Source: Lachnospiraceae bacterium (GTDB taxonomy: Bacteria; Bacillota_A; Clostridia; Lachnospirales; Lachnospiraceae). From it: a stretch of 6,830 bases of DNA. Of this stretch, positions 1 to 6,659 are shown one piece after another. The notes under the pieces were generated by a model. That model searched no databases. It had not been told where the DNA came from and saw only the letters and a program-made list of their open reading frames with translations. Position 1 is the stretch's first letter; each line of letters begins with the position of its first letter. Where the stretch lies: NCBI GenBank assembly GCA_017958245.1, contig JAGDDC010000216.1, forward strand, positions 1 through 6,830, written 5' to 3'. The position numbers were made by a program, and so were the translations under genes.

Positions 1-564
1 CACGGTCCCGGGGTTCAGGACGGCGTTGCACCCCACCTCGACAAAGTCTCCGAGCACCGCTCCCATCTTTTTGAGGCCCGTCTCGACCTTCGTGTTGAAC
101 ACCCTGACGGTGACCGGCGTGCGGTCCTGCTTGACGTTCGACGTGACGGCTCCCGCGCCCATGTGCGCCTTGAAACCCAGTATCGAGTCGCCCACATAGT
201 TGTAGTGCGGCACCTGAACGCTGTTGAAGAGGATCACGTTCTTGAGCTCCGTGGAGTTGCCCACTACCGCGTCCCTTCCGACTATCGCCGAACCGCGTAT
301 GAAGGCGCAATGTCTGATCTGCGCGCCCTCGTCGATGATCAGCGGTCCGTTTAAGCAAGCCGTATCCGCGACGGTCGCGCTCTTTGCGATCCAGATGTTG
401 CCCTCTCTTCTCTCGAAGCGGTCGGGAGGCAGGCTTTCGCCGAGCTTTATTATGAACTCCGATATCTTGGGCAAAGCCTCAAACGGAAAGCAGCAGCCCT
501 TAAAGATCTCCGCCGCTATTGTCTCGTCAAGGTTTAACAGGTTTCCGATCTCAATCTCTTTCAA
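1..564 (-). CDS. GlmU C-domain-like left-handed beta-helix acyltransferase (partial, 3' end outside window)
   Basis: The visible 188 residues are the N-terminal part; the gene runs off the left edge. A short alpha-helical N-terminus (about residues 1-50) is followed by hexapeptide-type repeats (from about residue 57) of a left-handed beta-helix. The segment HYNYVGDSILG (residues 120-130) followed by GAGAVTSN (136-143) matches the acetyltransferase half of GlmU, where HLTYLGD carries the catalytic histidine and GAGTITCN helps form the active site; His120 is the equivalent. The N-terminal uridylyltransferase domain of GlmU is absent, so this is probably an acyl- or acetyltransferase acting on a sugar or sugar nucleotide in the cytoplasm, although homologues are often labelled UDP-N-acetylglucosamine pyrophosphorylase. 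The start is TTG, chosen because AGGAG lies 7 bases upstream and no in-frame ATG has a comparable site. It follows the phosphosugar mutase by 61 bases with no visible terminator, which suggests co-transcription. Family is confident; substrate is unknown. Confidence 0.85.
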   Translation of the reverse strand, partial: MKEIEIGNLLNLDETIAAEIFKGCCFPFEALPKISEFIIKLGESLPPDRFERREGNIWIAKSATVADTACLNGPLIIDEGAQIRHCAFIRGSAIVGRDAVVGNSTELKNVILFNSVQVPHYNYVGDSILGFKAHMGAGAVTSNVKQDRTPVTVRVFNTKVETGLKKMGAVLGDFVEVGCNAVLNPGTV

Positions 565-571
565 GTCTTTT

Positions 572-576
572 CTCCT
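572..576 (-). promoter_or_regulatory. Ribosome binding site for the TTG-initiated acyltransferase
   Basis: On the minus strand AGGAG sits 7 bases before the TTG codon at 564-562. This supports TTG as the true start, since no ATG with a comparable site is near. Confidence 0.7.
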
Positions 577-625
577 ATCGCAAATGACCGACCGCCCCGT
601 CGCACGAGGCGCAGGTCCGGTCTTC

Positions 626-2353
626 TCACTCGTCCTTCAGCTTCATCATGGCGTCCGAGAGCTCCTCAAGCAGCCTGTCCGCGTCCTCCATGCTCTTTCC
701 CTTCACTCCGAAGTAGAACTTGATCTTGGGCTCTGTCCCTGACGGTCTCACGCAGCACCACGCGTCGTCCGAGAGGTCGTAGTAGAGGACGTTTGACTTG
801 GGAAGTCCCGTAGGGCTCGTCTTCCCGGTCTTCGGGTCCGTTGTGATGCCCGTCGAGTAGTCGCTCACGGTCTTCACGTCAAAGCTTCCGATGGTTGTTA
901 TCTGCCTACCTCTTAGGCCCTCGAGGATCGACTTTATCTTGTTTGCGCCCTCGATGCCCTTGAAAGTCAGCGATACAGCGCCTTCCTTGAAATACCCGTA
1001 CTTCTCGTAGAGCTCGATCATCCTGTCCCACAGGGTGATGCCCTTTGTCTTGTAGTAAGCGGCAGCCTCGCACAGAGCCATAACAGCCACTATCGCGTCC
1101 TTGTCCCTCGCGTGCGTGCCTATGAGACAGCCGTAGCTCTCCTCGAAGCCGAACTCGTACTCGTACTCGCCCGTCTGCTCAAACTCCTTGATCTTCTCAC
1201 CTATGTACTTGAAGCCCGTCAGTACCTGGAAGAGCTTGCACCCGTAGTCCGCAGCGACGGCATCCGTCATGTTGGTGGAGACGATCGTCTTCACAACGGC
1301 CGCATTTGCGGGAAGAAGGCCCTTCTCCTTCTTTCTCGCGAGCTGATACTCACACAGAAGGAGGCCCGACATATTGCCTGTAAATGACTTGTACTCGCCC
1401 GTTCTGCTGTCCTTTGCGTAAACTCCGAGTCTGTCTGCGTCGGGGTCGGTCGCAAGTATGAGGTCCGCGTCTATCTTCTTTGCCTGCTCAAGAGCGAGCT
1501 TGTACACGTTCGGATCCTCGGGGTTTGGATAACCTACCGTCGGGAAGTCCCCGTCGGGCTTCTCCTGCTCGGGTACGACCTCTATGTGCTCAAAGCCTAT
1601 CTCTTTCAGCACTCTCCTCGCGGGTATGTTGCCCGTGCCATGGAGAGGCGTGTACACTGCCTTGAGGTTCTTCCCCTCAGCAGCTATCGCCTCGGGCGAG
1701 AGAACGAGCTTCTTTAAGCATGCCATGTAGCGGCTGTCTATGTCCTCGCCTATCGTGACGAAGAGCCCCCTGCTCTCGGCTTCCTTCCTGTCCATAGTCT
1801 TTATGAGCGAAAAGTCCGTGATGGAGTTGACCTGTGAAATGATCCCGACGTCATGCGGCGGTGTGACCTGCGCGCCGTCCTCCCAGTAAACCTTGTAGCC
1901 GTTGTACTCCGGAGGGTTGTGGCTTGCAGTCACCACTATGCCCGCTATACAACCGAGTTCTCTCACCGCAAATGAGAGCTCGGGAGTGGGCCTAAGCGAC
2001 TCGAACCTGTATGCCTTGATCCCGTTCGCACAGAGAACAAGGGCCGCAGCCTCCGAAAACTCCACGGACATGTGCCTTGAATCGTAAGCTATCGCAACGC
2101 CCTTTGACTCGCCGTGATTCTTGATGATATAGTCCGCAAGGCCCTGAGTGGCCCTGCCCACCGTGTAGATGTTCATCCTGTTCGTGCCGGCTCCTATCAC
2201 GCCCCTCAGGCCTCCGGTCCCGAACTCAAGGTCCTTGTAGAACCTGTCCTCGATCTCCTTGTCGTCCCCCTCGAGCGCGGCGACCTCTGCCCTCGTCTTC
2301 TCGTCAAAGATCTCGCTGTCGCGCCAGTAAACATACCTCTCTCTAGTATCCAT
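626..2353 (-). CDS. pgcA: Phospho-sugar mutase (phosphoglucomutase/phosphomannomutase, PgcA-like)
   Basis: This is a full-length cytoplasmic alpha-D-phosphohexomutase of about 575 residues, the size of Bacillus PgcA. It should interconvert hexose 6-phosphate and hexose 1-phosphate, feeding UDP-glucose and cell-surface polysaccharide synthesis. All four family signatures are present, numbered from the ATG start: the phosphoserine loop TASHNPPEYNGYK with Ser144, the metal-binding loop DPDADR at 303-308, the sugar-binding loop GFEESYG at 402-408 and the phosphate-binding loop RPSGTEPK at 536-543. The N-terminal FYKDLEFGTGGLRG block is typical of the PgcA branch, as distinct from GlmM. The frame is open to a TTG at 2377, but that codon has only GAGG one base upstream. 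The ATG at 2353 has GGAAAGG 9 bases upstream and gives an N-terminus that lines up with Bacillus PgcA as I recall it. Glucose versus mannose preference cannot be read from sequence. Confidence 0.95.
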   Translation of the reverse strand: MDTRERYVYWRDSEIFDEKTRAEVAALEGDDKEIEDRFYKDLEFGTGGLRGVIGAGTNRMNIYTVGRATQGLADYIIKNHGESKGVAIAYDSRHMSVEFSEAAALVLCANGIKAYRFESLRPTPELSFAVRELGCIAGIVVTASHNPPEYNGYKVYWEDGAQVTPPHDVGIISQVNSITDFSLIKTMDRKEAESRGLFVTIGEDIDSRYMACLKKLVLSPEAIAAEGKNLKAVYTPLHGTGNIPARRVLKEIGFEHIEVVPEQEKPDGDFPTVGYPNPEDPNVYKLALEQAKKIDADLILATDPDADRLGVYAKDSRTGEYKSFTGNMSGLLLCEYQLARKKEKGLLPANAAVVKTIVSTNMTDAVAADYGCKLFQVLTGFKYIGEKIKEFEQTGEYEYEFGFEESYGCLIGTHARDKDAIVAVMALCEAAAYYKTKGITLWDRMIELYEKYGYFKEGAVSLTFKGIEGANKIKSILEGLRGRQITTIGSFDVKTVSDYSTGITTDPKTGKTSPTGLPKSNVLYYDLSDDAWCCVRPSGTEPKIKFYFGVKGKSMEDADRLLEELSDAMMKLKDE

Positions 2354-2362
2354 CTCTCTGTA

Positions 2363-2369
2363 CCTTTCC
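2363..2369 (-). promoter_or_regulatory. Ribosome binding site deciding the mutase start
   Basis: GGAAAGG on the minus strand lies 9 bases before the ATG at 2353. The alternative in-frame TTG at 2377 has only GAGG one base away, too close to work, so the ATG is preferred. Confidence 0.55.
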
Positions 2370-2413
2370 GCAGACAAGCCTCAAAGCCGCAGCATGAGCT
2401 GCAGCAAGGACCG

Positions 2414-2440
2414 ATGCCGTGTCTGCCCCGTCACCGGCAT
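2414..2440 (-). other. Hairpin in the leader of the mutase gene
   Basis: On the minus strand ATGCCG, a bulged G and TG pair with CACGGCAT, giving about 8 pairs around a 10-base loop. It lies about 60 bases upstream of the mutase ATG and has no following T run, so it is not a standard terminator. Its role, if any, is unknown; it could affect RNA stability. Confidence 0.4.
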
Positions 2441-2454
2441 GACCCTCTCTAGAC

Positions 2455-2493
2455 CACCTCGAGCCCTTCGGAAGCGATCCGAAAGGCTCGGTG
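2455..2493 (-). other. Long hairpin abutting the FapA/DUF342 stop codon
   Basis: The core arms GAGCCTTTCGGA and TCCGAAGGGCTC (2489-2478 and 2472-2461 on the minus strand) pair over 12 positions around a 5-base loop. Outer CACC/GGTG pairs extend the stem past a GA bulge to the base next to the stop codon. The single non-Watson-Crick position is a G-U pair in minus-strand RNA but a C-A mismatch on the plus strand, which agrees with a function in the minus-strand transcript. There is no T run after it, so it does not look like a classical intrinsic terminator. It may be an RNA-stability or processing element, or a weak attenuator between the FapA gene and the mutase. Confidence 0.6.
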
Positions 2494-3894
2494 TCAGAAT
2501 TCGTTGATGATCTTGATCTCGCCCTCACTGATCTTGACATAAACGTTTGTATATGTGTCGTCGACCACCATCCTCATACCATTGATGATCACGTGAACGC
2601 CCTTGAACAGATACTTTGTGATCGTGACCCTCGCGGCAGACGATGAGGATACTTCTGTCAAATGATGCTCGAGCTCGGTGTTTACCTTCTCGAGCTCATC
2701 CTCGAGCGATCTGACGGTCATGGTGATCTGGTCCTTCATGGTGTCGAACTTCGTAGCGTCCGTCACATCCGTCATGGAATTGACCTTCGCGAGTATCTTG
2801 TTGACCTTTGACAGGTTGTTGGTCAGGTCGATCGTCTTAAACCTTAAGAGGTTGATCTCCTGGAGGATCGCGTCCGTCACGCCCACCGACACGACGGTCT
2901 TTATCTCCGAGAGGTTTCCTATGGTGGATGCCTCTATGTTCCCGATCGCTATAGTGTTGCCCCCGACTATGACGCCGCGCTTTCCGGACACTATCACATT
3001 CTTGTTGACGTAGGTGTCGCAGTTCATCACGGAGTTTGCGTGGAGGTTTCCCTGGACTCTTAAGATCGACTTCTCAAAGAACTTTCCCCACAGGTCGCCG
3101 CCGCACTCGACGGTACCTTTTCCGCCGCCCTGCATGCCGCTCTTTAGCTCGATGTTGCCGCCTGCGTTGATATAACAGCTCTCGACGTTGCCCGCTACGA
3201 CTATGTTCCCGGACGCCCTGACTGTGGTGCCCTCAAACACGCCGCCCGCGATCACGACATCGCCGTCAAAATTGACGTCTCCGGTCGACAGGGTGACATC
3301 TCCTTTTATCTCAAGGAGCTTCGATATCACGACCTTGTCCTGCTGAAGCTCTATCTTGCCCGTGTAATCCGCAGTGTAGGTGAGAAAATCCTTGGATACG
3401 GAGAAGCCTGTTCCTTTAAGAGGAGGAAGCTCCTTCCCGGGCTTGCCCTTGATAGGCTTTCCCCTGACTGACACACCTTCCTTCGAAGGCTTCGAGCGGG
3501 TGTAGGTCGCTATGACATCGCCCTCGGTGACGGGTTCATAGAGATCGACCGTCCTGTAATCGACGGTCCCGTCCTCGAGTATCTTGGGCTTGTTGTCTAT
3601 CTTCGTTCTGAAATTGTAGGTGAAGAACCCGTCCACACCATCCACCGGCGGGACTCCGTACGCCACCTTTGTCGGTCTTCCGTAATCATTGGTCTCTACA
3701 AGCCTTGAGATAGCTTCCTTGTCGATACCGTATATGACTCCGGCGGAGTTTAGGAACGAGAGGATCAGATCCTCGGTATAAAACGTGGTCGGATCTTCGG
3801 GGGGCTTGCAGGTAAAGCGCGCAAGCAGACCATCCGTGTCAAACTGCACGGATGCGCCTGTTAATCTATTCGCCTTTCTTAAACCTTCTGCCAT
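2494..3894 (-). CDS. fapA: FapA/DUF342 family protein (polar flagellar assembly protein A-like)
   Basis: The product is a 466-residue protein with the DUF342 (FapA) layout. The N-terminal domain (about 35-190) contains the typical segment with EPVTEGDVIA and GKPIKGKPGKELPP. A right-handed beta-solenoid follows (about 195-335), rich in repeats such as GDVNFDGDVVIAGGV, GNIVVAGNVE, GGNIELKSGM and GGNTIAIGNIEAS. A predicted coiled coil (about 340-412) leads to a C-terminal beta-rich tail. No signal peptide or membrane helix is seen, so it should be cytoplasmic. In Vibrio, FapA has been linked to polar flagellum assembly, while many Firmicute homologues have no known role. The ATG start is clear: GGAGG lies 7 bases upstream. 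It begins 30 bases after the CheX-like gene with no terminator between, so the two are very probably co-transcribed. A flagellar role here is inference from family and neighbour only. Confidence 0.88.
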   Translation of the reverse strand: MAEGLRKANRLTGASVQFDTDGLLARFTCKPPEDPTTFYTEDLILSFLNSAGVIYGIDKEAISRLVETNDYGRPTKVAYGVPPVDGVDGFFTYNFRTKIDNKPKILEDGTVDYRTVDLYEPVTEGDVIATYTRSKPSKEGVSVRGKPIKGKPGKELPPLKGTGFSVSKDFLTYTADYTGKIELQQDKVVISKLLEIKGDVTLSTGDVNFDGDVVIAGGVFEGTTVRASGNIVVAGNVESCYINAGGNIELKSGMQGGGKGTVECGGDLWGKFFEKSILRVQGNLHANSVMNCDTYVNKNVIVSGKRGVIVGGNTIAIGNIEASTIGNLSEIKTVVSVGVTDAILQEINLLRFKTIDLTNNLSKVNKILAKVNSMTDVTDATKFDTMKDQITMTVRSLEDELEKVNTELEHHLTEVSSSSAARVTITKYLFKGVHVIINGMRMVVDDTYTNVYVKISEGEIKIINEF

Positions 3895-3901
3895 CGGGTT
3901 T

Positions 3902-3906
3902 CCTCC
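3902..3906 (-). promoter_or_regulatory. Strong ribosome binding site for the FapA/DUF342 gene
   Basis: Minus-strand GGAGG lies 7 bases before the ATG at 3894, inside the 30-base gap after the CheX-like gene. It implies efficient independent translation of the second gene of the pair. Confidence 0.7.
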
Positions 3907-3924
3907 GGTCGCGTGATCGAGTCT

Positions 3925-4410
3925 TTATTTGTCCTTGTTCTCTGCGACTGCAAGATAAAGGGTGATATAATTCTGTTCGTTCAAGAGGATCGGTATGCAG
4001 AACACCGCGTTGTCGGTGGAAAGCTTGAGTTTCTTTCCGTGCATCGAAAGAGGCGGTGTGATGTCCACGATCACGTTCATGGTCGAGAAGAGGGTGGCCG
4101 TGTTGCCGAGCACCATGTTCCCAAGCTCGCCGAGAGCCGAGCAGGCCATCGCATCCAGCGTCTCCACGGGCATGCCCATCATCATGACGCTCGCGATCTG
4201 CTTCGCGCGGTCCTCGGTCATGGCCAGAAAGGCCTGACCTTTCATGTCACCCGTGAGACCGACCTGGATCAGGAAAGTCGTGTCCGGGAATTCGAGTTTC
4301 GACAGCGAGGGCTTGCCAACCTTGGCTCCTCCCATGCCGAGCATCTCAAATATGGTGATGGTCGCCTGTAAAAATGGATTTATGTATTTAATGTCAATTG
4401 CGTTTGCCAT
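3925..4410 (-). CDS. cheX: CheX-like chemotaxis phosphatase family protein
   Basis: This 161-residue soluble protein has the CheX/CheC/FliY fold signature. It opens with a helix containing YINPFLQATITIFEMLG, then carries strands with GDMKGQAFLAM, and a central helix GELGNMVLGN (residues 94-103). That helix supplies the E-x-x-N motif (Glu95, Asn98) which in CheX and CheC removes phosphate from CheY-P. One such motif is present, and the length is that of CheX rather than the two-motif CheC. The family role is to reset chemotaxis signalling, but CheX-like domains also occur outside classical chemotaxis clusters, and no other che gene is visible here. The ATG has GGAG 6 bases upstream. A good promoter sits upstream at 4489-4517, making this probably the first gene of an operon with the FapA/DUF342 gene. 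Family assignment is strong; the target response regulator is unknown. Confidence 0.85.
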   Translation of the reverse strand: MANAIDIKYINPFLQATITIFEMLGMGGAKVGKPSLSKLEFPDTTFLIQVGLTGDMKGQAFLAMTEDRAKQIASVMMMGMPVETLDAMACSALGELGNMVLGNTATLFSTMNVIVDITPPLSMHGKKLKLSTDNAVFCIPILLNEQNYITLYLAVAENKDK

Positions 4411-4488
4411 GCTTGTCTCCGATTCATGAATTGTTTTTGAAATATCACTTTACGTGACTTTTTTTGAGAATTGCTCACTATTATTGTC

Positions 4489-4517
4489 ATTATAGCATAA
4501 TCTTTTCAAATTAGCAA
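4489..4517 (-). promoter_or_regulatory. Sigma-A-type promoter upstream of the CheX-FapA pair
   Basis: On the minus strand a perfect TATAAT -10 box (4494-4489) is preceded by an extended -10 TG (TGCTATAAT). It stands exactly 17 bases from TTGCTA (4517-4512), a 4 of 6 match to the -35 consensus. The -35 lies inside the last codons of the antiporter gene. Transcription should start near 4482, giving a leader of about 72 bases before the cheX ATG. No motility-sigma (FliA-type) motif was seen. The surrounding gap is markedly AT-rich compared with the genes. Confidence 0.75.
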
Positions 4518-6617
4518 TCCCAATAAGTATATGAGTGTAATGCAAAGCCCTATACATATAAAAACCATACCGAACGAAAGGCTCGAAGTCACCATCTTGC
4601 CCTTTTTCTCAATGCGCTCGTAGTTTTCCACGGTCTGTCCGGATATGAGCGCCTTTCTCTGTCTCGCAAATGGAGCAAAGACCGTCCGGGACAGGAAATG
4701 TATCACGGAATCGAGCGTCCTGTCAAGCGCGGCGCCTGTCCATTTGCCAAAAGCGAGCACGCCCCTAAAGAGATATACGGGGAATTTAAGCGCGGCAACT
4801 GCAAGGTCCGCGAGCTTTAGAACGCCCTTCCACAGTGCCTTAGGCAGCGTCTCTCCGATGAAGCCGAACAGCCCTCCGAAGAGTCGCGGGAGTATGCGCT
4901 CTATCAACGGAACGTAGACCAGCTCCTCCAGGTCGATGCGCTTCGGCCAGCGGTTTACGTACACTCTCCTGCCGGAAGCATCATTTGCCATGAGGAGGCG
5001 CCTTACAACGACAAGGTAGAGGAAGACTGCTATAGAGACGGATATCGCGGCTCCATTGAGGTTTCCTAACGAAAAGTAGGCCACGCTCTCCTCAAGCTCT
5101 GCAGCGTTCATAAAAGGCGCAGAGAGCGCGCCCAGGCGGTCCATGAGGACGTGCGGGAGCAGGCCGACCACGAAGAGCACCACAGCCGAGGTCGCAAGCG
5201 CATACATGCTCTTGCCGCTCATATAGCTCTTCTTCTCCTCAAACTCGCCCTTCTCCACAAAGACAGCGACGAAGAGCTTGGTCATGTAGGCGAGGGTCAT
5301 GCCGCCCGTGATCAGGAACAGCCACTCCGCGGTCTTGTACACGAACACGCTCTCCCCGAGGTGTTCGAGATGCTCTATGTACTCGACGATCGACTCGTGA
5401 AGGAGCGTCTTGCTTATATAGCCGCTGAAGCCCGGTATACCGCCGATGCTCAGCGCTCCGGTCAGGAAGGCTGCGAGCAGGAAGGGCTTCTTTCGTCCGA
5501 ATCCCCTGATCTCGTTTAAGTCGAGCTTGTGCAGGTTCATGAAGACAACGCCCGCACACATAAAGAGAACGAGCTTGATGAGCGAGTGGTTGATCATGTG
5601 GAGCACGGTGCCCTGCGCCGCAAGGGCGTTCTCATCGCCAAGCAGGCACTGCATCGAGACACCGACGAGTATGAAGCCTATCTGTGACATCGAGGAGCAT
5701 GCGAGCGTCCTCTTCAGATCTATCGAGAACAGGGCGAGCAAAGCGCCGAGGAACATCGTGATCACGCCTATGGCAAGGATCAGCTTTCCCCAGCCCGCGC
5801 TGTACCTGAACACGTTGCAGCTTATGACAAGGATCCCGAAGATACCGGTCTTTGTAAGTATGCCGGACAGCAGAGCGCTCGCCGGCGCAGGAGCCACGGG
5901 ATGTGCCTTGGGAAGCCATATGTGAAGAGGGAACATGCCGGCCTTTGCGCCGAACCCGAAGAGCACGAGTATGCCTGCGACCGCTATGTAGCCTTCGGAG
6001 ACGCCAGCTTTCTTCGCGGCCTCCGCAGCGCCCGAGAGCGCCTCAAACTCGAGGGTCCCGAGGCTCTTGTGGAGCATGAGCAGGCCCATGAGCATCACAA
6101 GACCGCCTATGACAGCCACCGCCATGTAGGTCCTCGCCGCCTTGAGCGCGCCTTCTTTCTCCTCGTGCGCCACCCAGGTGTAGGACGTGAACGACATGAT
6201 CTCAAAGAAGACGAACGTCGTAAAGAGGTCCGCCGAGGTGAGCACGCCGATCGTCGCGCCGAGCGTCAGCAGCATGAAGAAATAATACCTGTTGCGGTTC
6301 CTGTAGTGCCTGAAATACTCCACCGAGAAGATCGAGGTCATCATCCACATGAAGCACGCAACTGACGCGTACACGGCTCTAAAACCGTCCAGCCTGAACT
6401 TGAGCCCGACGCCCGCGAAGCCCGGCACTTCAAAGGAGTAGCTTCCCTCGCAGAGCATCAGAACGGAGGCGAGCAGGACAAAGAGCAGCTCGACCGTAGT
6501 CACGAAGGCCTGTACATGATTTCTTATTTTTTTGGAGAATCTTCCGACCGCGTATGAGGCAAATGCACCCACCATGGGGAACAGCACCAGCACGATCAGG
6601 ATATAGCTTCCGTCCAT
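4506..6617 (-). CDS. Proton-conducting antiporter-like membrane subunit (complex I NuoL / Mrp / group 4 hydrogenase family)
   Basis: This is an integral membrane protein of about 703 residues with roughly 14-15 hydrophobic helices and the proton-antiporter core (about 110-440). Residues of the proton path are present (ATG numbering): Glu139 in FFEIMSF, Lys225 in GFGAKAGMFPLH, the His340-x3-His344-x3-Lys348 pattern, and Lys403 in GYISKTLLHE. These match the spacing and context of NuoL Glu144, Lys229, His334/His338/Lys342 and Lys399. It should couple ion movement to redox chemistry or sodium/proton exchange as part of a larger complex. The core is followed by about 165 residues containing amphipathic stretches (about 560-660) and a final membrane helix (about 680-703). 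The ATG at 6617 is chosen over an in-frame TTG at 6623 because GGAG lies 6 bases before the ATG but touches the TTG. A second probable antiporter-type gene ends 42 bases upstream, suggesting one operon. The parent complex cannot be told from this window. Confidence 0.88.
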   Translation of the reverse strand: MDGSYILIVLVLFPMVGAFASYAVGRFSKKIRNHVQAFVTTVELLFVLLASVLMLCEGSYSFEVPGFAGVGLKFRLDGFRAVYASVACFMWMMTSIFSVEYFRHYRNRNRYYFFMLLTLGATIGVLTSADLFTTFVFFEIMSFTSYTWVAHEEKEGALKAARTYMAVAVIGGLVMLMGLLMLHKSLGTLEFEALSGAAEAAKKAGVSEGYIAVAGILVLFGFGAKAGMFPLHIWLPKAHPVAPAPASALLSGILTKTGIFGILVISCNVFRYSAGWGKLILAIGVITMFLGALLALFSIDLKRTLACSSMSQIGFILVGVSMQCLLGDENALAAQGTVLHMINHSLIKLVLFMCAGVVFMNLHKLDLNEIRGFGRKKPFLLAAFLTGALSIGGIPGFSGYISKTLLHESIVEYIEHLEHLGESVFVYKTAEWLFLITGGMTLAYMTKLFVAVFVEKGEFEEKKSYMSGKSMYALATSAVVLFVVGLLPHVLMDRLGALSAPFMNAAELEESVAYFSLGNLNGAAISVSIAVFLYLVVVRRLLMANDASGRRVYVNRWPKRIDLEELVYVPLIERILPRLFGGLFGFIGETLPKALWKGVLKLADLAVAALKFPVYLFRGVLAFGKWTGAALDRTLDSVIHFLSRTVFAPFARQRKALISGQTVENYERIEKKGKMVTSSLSFGMVFICIGLCITLIYLLGLLI

Positions 6618-6623
6618 AGACAA

Positions 6624-6627
6624 CTCC
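6624..6627 (-). promoter_or_regulatory. Ribosome binding site deciding the antiporter start
   Basis: Minus-strand GGAG lies 6 bases before the ATG at 6617. It directly touches the in-frame TTG at 6623, leaving no spacing for that codon, so the ATG is the likely start. Confidence 0.6.
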
Positions 6628-6659
6628 GGCAGTATGACTCGCTGCGGCTTTCACATGAG

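Noticed and set aside
224..742. Plus-strand open frame of 172 codons
   Set aside because: It lies opposite the well-supported acyltransferase and the end of the mutase. Its translation shows no recognisable motif, so it is a shadow of the real genes.
2343..2540. Open frame of 65 codons on the minus strand spanning the FapA-mutase gap
   Set aside because: It starts inside the FapA gene and ends inside the mutase in another frame, has arginine-rich low-information composition, and resembles no family I recognise. The two hairpins fall inside it and explain the sequence better.
2669..2706. Three closely spaced CTCGAG words in the FapA gene
   Set aside because: They encode Leu-Glu steps of the coiled coil with the same codons and are explained by coding, not by a DNA-level repeat.
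4422..4431. Perfect 10-base palindrome ATTCATGAAT just upstream of the cheX ribosome binding site
   Set aside because: It is short, AT-rich and occurs once, about 50 bases downstream of the predicted transcript start. This is not enough to call an operator.
4445..4457. Inverted repeat TCAC-N5-GTGA in the cheX leader, with a further GTGA nearby
   Set aside because: The pairing is only 4 bases and is expected by chance in an AT-rich leader. No second copy or consistent spacing supports a regulator site.
4459..4465. Run of seven T on the plus strand, considered as a terminator tail
   Set aside because: No plus-strand gene ends here and no stable GC-rich stem precedes it. On the minus strand it reads as an A run, so it cannot terminate the antiporter transcript.
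5901..6365. Plus-strand open frame of 154 codons opposite the antiporter gene
   Set aside because: Its product is dominated by Arg, His and Glu, the expected antisense image of a hydrophobic membrane protein, so it is not taken as a gene.
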